From: Massilia sp. UBA2604
GTDB lineage: Bacteria; Pseudomonadota; Gammaproteobacteria; Burkholderiales; Burkholderiaceae_D
Reading direction: 5' to 3'
Length of the DNA stretch: 13,933 nt
NCBI GenBank assembly: GCA_002339265.1
Contig: DDKG01000308.1
Location: 1-13,933, forward strand
Every line of letters begins with the position of its first letter. Position 1 is the stretch's first letter. The notes beneath the pieces were generated by a model. That model made no database searches and was not told the origin of the DNA. It saw only the letters and a list, made by a program, of their open reading frames with translations. Positions 6,837 through 12,341 of this stretch are shown in pieces. The position numbers and the translations under genes were made by a program.

Positions 6837-8204
6837 TTAGCGCAAACCGGGCATCATGCCCTTCATCCCGCGCATCATCTTCATCAGGCCGCCGCCCTTG
6901 AGCTTTTTCATCATGGTCTGCATCTGGTCGTACTGGTTCAGCATGCGGTTTACCTCCTGCACCTGCACGCCGGCGCCGGCCGCGATGCGGCGCTTGCGGT
7001 TGGCCTTGATCAGCTCGGGCTTGGCGCGCTCCTGCGGGGTCATCGAATCGATGATGCCGACCATGCGCCGCACGGATTTCTCGGCCTGGTCCATATTGGC
7101 GCCGCTCGCGGCCTGCTGGAACTGGGCCGGGAGTTTATCCATCAGGCCGGCCATGCCGCCCATTTTCTTCATTTGCGAGAGCTGCGCCTTGAAGTCGTTC
7201 ATGTCGAAGCGGCCGCCAGACTTGATCTTGTTGGCCATTTCGGCCGCCGCTTCGGCGTCGACGCCCTTGCGCGCTTCTTCGACCAGCGCCAGGATGTCGC
7301 CCATGCCCAGCACGCGGTTGGCCATGCGGGTGGGGTCGAAGGCTTCCAGGCCATCGAGTTTTTCAGAGACGCCGGCGAACTTGATCGGCTTGCCGGTCAC
7401 GTGGCGCACCGACAGCGCCGCGCCGCCGCGCGAATCGCCATCGAGCTTGGTCAGCACGATGCCGGTCAGGGGCAGGGCGTCGTTGAAAGCCTTGGCGGTG
7501 TTGATCGCATCCTGGCCCAGCATGGCGTCGACCACGAACAGGGTCTCGACCGGGTTGACGGCGCCGTGCACGGCGGCGATCTCCTGCATCATCGCCTCGT
7601 CGATGCCCAGGCGGCCGGCGGTGTCGATGATCAGGACGTCGTGGTAATGCTTCTTGGCCCAGTCCAGCGCGTTGCGGGCGATGTCGACCGGCTTGTCGGT
7701 GGCGGTGGACGGGAAGAAGTCGGCGCCCACCTGCTTGGTGACGGATTCGAGCTGGGCGATCGCGGCGGGACGATAGACGTCGGCCGAGACGGTCAGAACT
7801 TTTTTCTTCTTTTGTTCCTTGAGGTACTTGGCCAGCTTACCGGTGGTGGTGGTTTTACCCACACCCTGCAGGCCGGCCATCAGGATGATCGCCGGCGGTT
7901 GCTGGGCGAAGGAGATCTGGGTCGCTTCGGGGCCGAGATCGGCGCCCATCAGGGCCGCCAGCTCTTTCTGCACCACGCCGACCAGGGCCTGGCCGGGCGA
8001 CAGCGAGCCGACGACTTCTTCGCCCAGGGCTTTTTCCTTGACCTTGGCGATAAATTCGCGCACCGCCGGCAGCGCCACGTCCGCCTCGAGCAGGGCCATG
8101 CGCACTTCGCGCAGCATTTCCGCGGTGTTCGCCTCGGTCAGGCGGGCCTCGCCGCGCATGGTCTTGACGACCTTGGCAAGGCGTTGGGTGAGGTTATCTA
8201 GCAT
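6837..8204 (-). CDS. ffh: Signal recognition particle protein Ffh (SRP54)
   Basis: GTPase subunit of the signal recognition particle. With 4.5S RNA it binds signal sequences of nascent inner-membrane proteins and delivers ribosomes to FtsY. The 455 residues match the bacterial family. The helical N domain is about 1-90. The G domain carries the P-loop GLQGVGKT (111-118), DVYRPAA (142-148), DTAGR (194-198) and TKLDGD (252-257). The Met-rich M domain is about 325-455, with the RNA-binding region RKRRIAAGAGVQVQEVNRM (403-421) and a C-terminal tail rich in Met, Lys and Gly (MKMMRGMKGMMPG). The ATG at 8204 starts the canonical MLDNLTQRL; its Shine-Dalgarno is weak. It has its own terminator downstream. 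No missing motif. Confidence 0.98.
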   Translation of the reverse strand: MLDNLTQRLAKVVKTMRGEARLTEANTAEMLREVRMALLEADVALPAVREFIAKVKEKALGEEVVGSLSPGQALVGVVQKELAALMGADLGPEATQISFAQQPPAIILMAGLQGVGKTTTTGKLAKYLKEQKKKKVLTVSADVYRPAAIAQLESVTKQVGADFFPSTATDKPVDIARNALDWAKKHYHDVLIIDTAGRLGIDEAMMQEIAAVHGAVNPVETLFVVDAMLGQDAINTAKAFNDALPLTGIVLTKLDGDSRGGAALSVRHVTGKPIKFAGVSEKLDGLEAFDPTRMANRVLGMGDILALVEEARKGVDAEAAAEMANKIKSGGRFDMNDFKAQLSQMKKMGGMAGLMDKLPAQFQQAASGANMDQAEKSVRRMVGIIDSMTPQERAKPELIKANRKRRIAAGAGVQVQEVNRMLNQYDQMQTMMKKLKGGGLMKMMRGMKGMMPGLR

Positions 8205-8446
8205 GTCTACCTAATAGTAAGAAGCGCAATTCGGACTTGGCGCAGGTTCGCCAACGCGTCATTTTACCTTGCGCCGCCGCTGCCCTGTGTAGCCCATCGC
8301 GCCGAACCAGGGCTGTCCCGGCCATTTTTCCCGAATGCCGTTGCCTTTTGGCCTACCGCAAACACGGGCCGCTGCCGCCATGGTGTATTGCCTACTCGCC
8401 TTTCCGGCAAGCATGAATCTTAGCAATCGGTCCAAGGAGAACTGGT
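8205..8446. promoter_or_regulatory. Divergent ffh/ABC-importer intergenic region
   Basis: This 242-base spacer holds the leaders of both divergent units. A TAAAAT on the minus strand (8266-8261) is a candidate ffh -10 without a clear -35. In the ffh leader there is a perfect six-base inverted repeat TTGGCG/CGCCAA (8237-8242 and 8249-8254) with a six-base loop. On the plus side no convincing promoter is seen ahead of the importer. I see no gene here. Confidence 0.35.
8434..8439 (+). promoter_or_regulatory. Ribosome binding site of the ABC substrate-binding protein
   Basis: AAGGAG seven bases before ATG 8447. It favours this start over the in-frame ATG at 8456. Confidence 0.8.
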
Positions 8447-9421
8447 ATGAGGCAGATGTTTGGCAAGACATTGGTCGCGCTCACCCTGGTGACGGCCGGC
8501 AGCAGCGCCGCGGCCCAGGACGTCGTGCGGCTGGGGAATCTGAAATTGGCGCATTTCGGCGCCGTTTCCTATATCAAGGAAATCGCGCCAGGCTGCGGGA
8601 TCCGGGTCGAGGAAAAGATGTTCGCCAAGGGGCTGGACATCATGCAGGCCATCATTGCCGGCGAACTGGACGTGGGCGCCACCGCGTCCGAAGCCGCGAT
8701 CCAGGGCCGCGCCGGTGGCGCGAAGGTCGTGGTGGTGGCCGGCTTCGCGCGCGGCGGGGCGCGGCTGGTGGCGCGGCCCGAACTGAAGATCGGGTCCATC
8801 CTCCAGCTCAAGGGCAAGCGGGTGGGCGTGACCCGCGGCGGCATCCAGGAGGTGCTCCTGATGGCCGAACTGGCGCGCCACAAGCTGAGCGCCGACACCA
8901 CCGGCCGCAAGGACGTGCAACTGGTGTACCTGTCCTATCCCGAACTGAACCAGGCGCTGCTGGGCCGGCACATCGACGCGATGATGCAATCCGAGCCCCA
9001 GTCGTCGCAGGCGATCAATATGGGCTTTGGAGTCGAAGTCATGAAGCCCTACGGGACGCCGATTGGCGAACCGGTGCGCACCATGGTCATGACCGAGAAG
9101 TTCTACCGCGAGCGCCGGCCGCTGGCCGAGAAGTTCATGCGCTGCTTCGTCCAGGCTACGCGCACCTTCATCGACCGCCCCGACATCGCAGAACACTATG
9201 TGCGCCAGTCGATGTTCAAGGGCCAGATCACAGTGGCCGACTTCCGCGCGGCGATGGCCAACTCGCCGTACTCCTACGACATCACGCCCCAGCACATCCA
9301 GGTCACGACCGACGTCATGGCGCAGACCGGGGTGGGGCGGATGGCGCGTCCGCCGCTGGCCAGCGACTGGGTCCGTACCGACCTGCTGGCCTCGGCCAAG
9401 AAAAGCCTGAACATCCAGTGA
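8447..9421 (+). CDS. ABC importer periplasmic substrate-binding protein, NMT1/SsuA-like
   Basis: Predicted periplasmic binding protein of a nitrate/sulfonate/taurine-type importer; 324 residues. The signal peptide is residues 1 to about 23 (MRQMFGKTLVALTLVTAGSS, AAA, then QDVVRLGN). The body has the pattern of the NMT1/THI5-like fold: a FAKGLDIMQAIIAGELDVGAT segment, the repeated-lobe strand ILQLKGKRVGVTRGGIQEVLL, then IDAMMQSEPQSSQA and a helical C-terminal lobe (FYRERRPLAEKFM). It begins a three-gene operon, with the permease 12 bases downstream. No enzyme for sulfonate, taurine, nitrate or thiamine-precursor metabolism lies next to it, so the ligand cannot be named; annotation as SsuA would be over-specific. 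Confidence 0.85.
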   Translation: MRQMFGKTLVALTLVTAGSSAAAQDVVRLGNLKLAHFGAVSYIKEIAPGCGIRVEEKMFAKGLDIMQAIIAGELDVGATASEAAIQGRAGGAKVVVVAGFARGGARLVARPELKIGSILQLKGKRVGVTRGGIQEVLLMAELARHKLSADTTGRKDVQLVYLSYPELNQALLGRHIDAMMQSEPQSSQAINMGFGVEVMKPYGTPIGEPVRTMVMTEKFYRERRPLAEKFMRCFVQATRTFIDRPDIAEHYVRQSMFKGQITVADFRAAMANSPYSYDITPQHIQVTTDVMAQTGVGRMARPPLASDWVRTDLLASAKKSLNIQ

Positions 9422-9433
9422 GGGAGCAAGACC

Positions 9434-10300
9434 ATGGAACGGATTGAACGACGCAAGACCCCCCGCCGGGGTTCGCGTAATGTGCGGCTCCGATGGAACG
9501 ACGCCGCCGGCCTGGTGGTGCCGGTGCTCGCGATCGCGCTCTGGCAATGGGTGGCGGCCAGCGGCCTGGTCGACCGCCAGGTGCTGCCGGCGCCGCTGGA
9601 CGTGTGGCGCAAGTGGGTCGACTACCTGCTGCCGCTGGAGCCCTTTGCCGAATATACCGGCGGCGGCTGGCTCAAATGGGCACTATCGGGCGAGCTGCCG
9701 GTGGACGTCATCGCCAGCCTGTACCGGGTGGTGGTGGGCTTCGCCATCGGCGCCGGGCTGGCGCTGCCGCTCGGACTGGCGATGGGGGCCAGCCAGCGCG
9801 TGCACGCCTGGATGAACCCCCTGGTGCAGGTGCTGCGGCCGATCCCGCCGATCGCCTACATCCCGCTGGCAATGCTGTGGTTCGGGCTCGGTAATCCGCC
9901 GGCGGTGTTCCTGATCGCGATCGGTGCCTTCTTCCCGGTGTTGATGAACACGATCGCCGGCGTGCGCCAGGTCGACGGCATTTATTTGCGCGCGGCGCAC
10001 AACCTCGGCGCCGGCAAGCTGACGATGTTCCTGCGCGTGATCCTGCCGGCGGCCGTGCCCTATATCCTGTCCGGCGTGCGGATCGGGATCGGCACCGCCT
10101 TCATCGTCGTGATCGTGGCAGAGATGATCGCCGTGAACAGCGGCCTGGGTTTCCGCATCTCGGAGGCGCGCGAGTACTTCTGGTCGGACAAGGTCATCGC
10201 CGGGATGATCAGCATCGGCGTGCTGGGGCTTCTGATCGACATCGGCGTCAACCGGTTGAACAACCATTTGCTGCGCTGGCACCGCGGCCTGGAGCATTAA
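9434..10300 (+). CDS. ABC importer permease, SsuC/TauC type
   Basis: Inner-membrane permease of the importer; 288 residues. The cytoplasmic N terminus is basic (MERIERRKTPRRGSRNVRLR). Hydrophobic segments lie at about 23-42, 97-118, 132-150, 155-175, 212-232 and 256-275, consistent with six membrane spans. The EAA-type coupling loop that contacts the ATPase is around 187-206 (RAAHNLGAGKLTMFLRVILP). The loop after the first span is long, with an extra stretch around 65-90 (LLPLEPFAEYTGGGWLKWAL) compared with the shorter SsuC/TauC loop I remember. The start has GGGAG close upstream. It lies 12 bases after the binding protein and one base before the ATPase, so the three genes are surely co-transcribed. 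Confidence 0.92.
   Translation: MERIERRKTPRRGSRNVRLRWNDAAGLVVPVLAIALWQWVAASGLVDRQVLPAPLDVWRKWVDYLLPLEPFAEYTGGGWLKWALSGELPVDVIASLYRVVVGFAIGAGLALPLGLAMGASQRVHAWMNPLVQVLRPIPPIAYIPLAMLWFGLGNPPAVFLIAIGAFFPVLMNTIAGVRQVDGIYLRAAHNLGAGKLTMFLRVILPAAVPYILSGVRIGIGTAFIVVIVAEMIAVNSGLGFRISEAREYFWSDKVIAGMISIGVLGLLIDIGVNRLNNHLLRWHRGLEH
10291..10294 (+). promoter_or_regulatory. Ribosome binding site of the ABC ATPase inside the permease 3' end
   Basis: GGAG seven bases before ATG 10302, overlapping the last codons of the permease. It supports coupled expression. Confidence 0.55.
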
Positions 10301-10301
10301 A

Positions 10302-11099
10302 ATGAATGATATCCACATCCGCATCGAAGGCGTCAATAAAGTGTTCGGCGCCGAAGACCATGAAGTGGTGGCGCTGCAGGGCATCGATTTGGCGCTCGAG
10401 CGCGGCCAGTTCACCTGCCTGCTCGGGCCATCCGGCTGCGGCAAGTCGACCCTGCTCAATGCGGTGGCCGGCTTTGCGCCGCCGTCCTCGGGGGCGATCC
10501 TGGTCGATGGCCGCCCGGTGACGGGGCCGGGGCCGCAGCGCGGCATGGTGTTCCAGGAATATGCGCTGTTTCCCTGGATGACGGTGGAGCAGAACATCCG
10601 CTTCGGCCTCGAGATCAAGCGCATGCGCGGGCCGGAGATCGACCGCCGGGTGGGCGACCTGCTCAAGCTGCTGTCGCTGGCCGACTTCCGCACCCGCTAC
10701 CCGAAAGACCTGTCCGGGGGCATGCGCCAGCGGGTAGCGATCGCGCGCGTGCTGGCGCTCGATTCGCCGATCCTGCTGATGGACGAACCCTTCGGCGCGC
10801 TCGACGCGCTCACCCGGCGAAAACTTCAGGACGAGCTGCTGCGGCTGTGGTCCGAGCTGAAAAAGACGATCCTATTCGTCACCCACAGCATCGAGGAGGC
10901 GATCTACCTGGCCGACCGCATCGTCGTGATGACCTACCGGCCGGGGATGATCAAGCGTGACCTCCTGGTCGAGATCGCGCGCCCGCGCGACCCGGCGGCG
11001 CCGGAATTCAACCAGCTCAAGCGCGAGTTGGGGCTGATGGTGATGGAGGAGCAGGAGCGGCATCACAACGACGAGTTGCGGATGGCGGCGGTGGATTGA
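10302..11099 (+). CDS. ABC importer ATP-binding protein, SsuB/TauB type
   Basis: Cytoplasmic ATPase that drives the importer; 265 residues. All nucleotide-binding motifs are intact: Walker A GPSGCGKST (42-50), Q-loop Gln85 (MVFQEYALFPWMTV), signature LSGGMRQR (137-144), Walker B ILLMDEP with Asp161/Glu162, D-loop GALD, and switch His195 (FVTHSIEEA). The sequence after the switch, DRIVVMTYRPGMI, is typical of the nitrate/sulfonate/taurine subfamily. The C-terminal 30 residues (FNQLKRELGLMVMEEQERH) form a charged helix without a regulatory domain. Gene order binding protein, permease, ATPase with gaps of 12 and 1 bases indicates a complete single importer. No terminator with a T-tract follows; the next feature is an intergenic hairpin repeat. 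Confidence 0.95.
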   Translation: MNDIHIRIEGVNKVFGAEDHEVVALQGIDLALERGQFTCLLGPSGCGKSTLLNAVAGFAPPSSGAILVDGRPVTGPGPQRGMVFQEYALFPWMTVEQNIRFGLEIKRMRGPEIDRRVGDLLKLLSLADFRTRYPKDLSGGMRQRVAIARVLALDSPILLMDEPFGALDALTRRKLQDELLRLWSELKKTILFVTHSIEEAIYLADRIVVMTYRPGMIKRDLLVEIARPRDPAAPEFNQLKRELGLMVMEEQERHHNDELRMAAVD

Positions 11100-11109
11100 A
11101 ATACCACGG

Positions 11110-11121
11110 CTATATATATAG
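11110..11121. repeat. AT palindrome after the importer operon
   Basis: CTATATATATAG, a 12-base perfect palindrome directly beside a GC-rich coding end. It may be a flexible junction or part of the adjoining repeat. Confidence 0.6.
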
Positions 11122-11220
11122 TAGGGTGGAAGGCTTCGCCTTCCACGCGTTGATTGTTGGCGTATGTATCTTCGTACCGGATGATCTCGCCGCCAACTAT
11201 CACCACCGGACGGCGAAGCC
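11121..11220. repeat. REP-like intergenic element with nested inverted repeats
   Basis: It opens with hairpin GTGGAAGGC-TTC-GCCTTCCAC (11126-11146). A second pair, 11152-11162 and 11191-11201 (GATTGTTGGCG against CGCCAACTATC), is inverted with one mismatch. GGCTTCGCC (11132-11140) reappears inverted as GGCGAAGCC (11212-11220). The whole piece is thus imperfectly self-complementary and non-coding. Its form is like dispersed extragenic repeats of Oxalobacteraceae, which I recall only in general terms. Confidence 0.6.
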
Positions 11221-11247
11221 GGCTGCGCGCCCCGGTCCAGCCTATAC

Positions 11248-11281
11248 GTCTACACCATCGGCCTTGGCCGATGGTGTAGAC
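11248..11281. repeat. 34-base palindrome immediately upstream of ypjD
   Basis: Two perfect 16-base arms, GTCTACACCATCGGCC (11248-11263) and GGCCGATGGTGTAGAC (11266-11281), separated by TT. It ends seven bases before the ypjD ATG. It could be an operator, an mRNA hairpin that controls initiation, or an inverted duplication left by rearrangement. It is followed by TCTTATT, too short a T-tract for a confident terminator. Confidence 0.9.
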
Positions 11282-11288
11282 TCTTATT

Positions 11289-12092
11289 ATGCAGAACTCC
11301 CTCTTCCTTGCCGCTACCTTCCTGTACGCGGTATGCGCCCTGCTGCCGTCGCGGCTGGGCGCCGTCATCTCTGGCGTGACCGCCGGGGCCTGGGCCCTGC
11401 ATGGCGTCGCGCTCGGCATGGACGTGATGGTGCCGGGACGGCTGCGGGTTGGCTTCGCCATCATGATTTCCAGCGCCTTATGGGTGTCGGTGGCCGCCTA
11501 CTGGTTTGAAAACCGCAATTTCGCCCTCGATGGCATGCGCCGCCTGGTGATGCCGTTCGCCGCGGCGGCCACCCTGCTGCCGCTGCTGTTCCCGGGCACC
11601 CTGACGCCGCTGGCCGGCAAGACCGCCGCCTTCGGCTGGCATATCGCGGTCGCGGTGCTGGCCTACAGCACCCTGACCATCGCCGCTTTCCACGCCGTGC
11701 TGATGGCGCTGCAAGAAACGCGGCTGCATACCCGCACCGCCGGCGGCGGCTGGTTTGGCTCCGCGCTCGACCAGCTCCCGGCGTTGCTCACCATGGAAAA
11801 ACTGTTGTTCCGTGTGATCTGGATCGGCTTCGTCTTGCTCAGCCTGACGGTATTGTCGGGCTTCGTGTTCTCCGAACAGGTGTTCGGCCGGCCGCTGCTG
11901 CTCGACCACAAGAGCGTGTTCGCGCTGCTCTCTTGGGCGCTGTTCGCGGCGCTGCTGGCCGGGCGCAAGTGGCAGGGCTGGCGCGGCAAGACCGCGCTGC
12001 GCTTCACGCTGGCGGGCTTCGCCACCCTGGCGCTGGCCTATGTCGGCAGCCGCTTCGTGCTCGAAGTCGTCCTGCACCGGGGAGTCTACTGA
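11289..12092 (+). CDS. ypjD: YpjD/CcsA-like cytochrome c assembly-family membrane protein
   Basis: Integral inner-membrane protein of the CcsA/HemX-like family; 267 residues with about eight hydrophobic segments. Diagnostic stretches are FGWHIAVAVLAYSTLTIAAF, LPALLTMEKLLFRVIWIGF, VLSGFVFSEQVFG and LLLDHKSVFALLSWALFAAL. His118 (GWH) and the His in LDHKS are candidate haem-contact residues by analogy with CcsA; that role is inferred. The family link to cytochrome c maturation is by homology, and its true job is uncertain. Divergence from ffh matches E. coli, where ypjD adjoins ffh, except that an ABC operon lies between them here. No Shine-Dalgarno precedes the ATG. The stop overlaps the next start by one base (TGATG). 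Confidence 0.85.
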   Translation: MQNSLFLAATFLYAVCALLPSRLGAVISGVTAGAWALHGVALGMDVMVPGRLRVGFAIMISSALWVSVAAYWFENRNFALDGMRRLVMPFAAAATLLPLLFPGTLTPLAGKTAAFGWHIAVAVLAYSTLTIAAFHAVLMALQETRLHTRTAGGGWFGSALDQLPALLTMEKLLFRVIWIGFVLLSLTVLSGFVFSEQVFGRPLLLDHKSVFALLSWALFAALLAGRKWQGWRGKTALRFTLAGFATLALAYVGSRFVLEVVLHRGVY

Positions 12093-12340
12093 TGCGTATC
12101 TTGTTCTGGATTGCCCTCATCGTCCTCATCGTCTTCGCCGTGCGCAGCAAGCTGCGCGCGCTGGCCAAGAAACATGCGGTTCCGCCCAATATGCAGCGCG
12201 GGCCGGCCGCACAGCCGACCCAGATCGAGGCCATGGCCCAGTGCGCGCACTGCGGCGTCTACTTCCCGGCCTCCGAGTCGGTCAAGGCCGACGGCCTGGA
12301 TTACTGCTCGCCGGGCCACGTGCGCCTGCCGCCGCACTAG
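12092..12340 (+). CDS. Small PP0621-type membrane-anchored zinc-ribbon protein
   Basis: An 82-residue protein. Residues 1-18 (MRILFWIALIVLIVFAVR) are a membrane anchor. A basic linker follows, then a metal-binding motif Cys51-x2-Cys54 (QCAHCGVYFPAS) and Cys72-x3-His76 (YCSPGH), a CxxC-CxxxH arrangement suited to one zinc ion. I recognise the general PP0621 pattern found between a CcsA-like gene and pilS in beta- and gammaproteobacteria; its function is unknown. The ATG overlaps the ypjD stop, and pilS starts one base after its own stop, so it sits inside a tightly coupled three-gene unit. An open frame extends upstream inside ypjD to 11933, but the overlap start is the natural one. Confidence 0.85.
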   Translation: MRILFWIALIVLIVFAVRSKLRALAKKHAVPPNMQRGPAAQPTQIEAMAQCAHCGVYFPASESVKADGLDYCSPGHVRLPPH

Positions 12341-12341
12341 T

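Noticed and set aside
6807..8201. 464-residue open frame on the plus strand opposite ffh
   Set aside because: It is the antisense of an intact, fully motif-bearing ffh. The translation is His/Leu/Gly-rich without recognisable structure.
11126..11146. Hairpin after the ABC ATPase as an intrinsic terminator
   Set aside because: The stem is good, but no T-tract follows on either strand, so it is better described as part of the intergenic repeat.
8380..11278. ATGGTGTA present on both sides of the importer (8380-8387 and 11271-11278) as a possible target duplication
   Set aside because: An eight-base match between two spacers of this size is expected by chance, and its reverse complement also occurs near 6133.
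11063..11464. 133-residue minus-strand frame across the ATPase/ypjD spacer
   Set aside because: It spans two palindromic repeats and the 5' end of ypjD, and has no ribosome site or recognisable domain.
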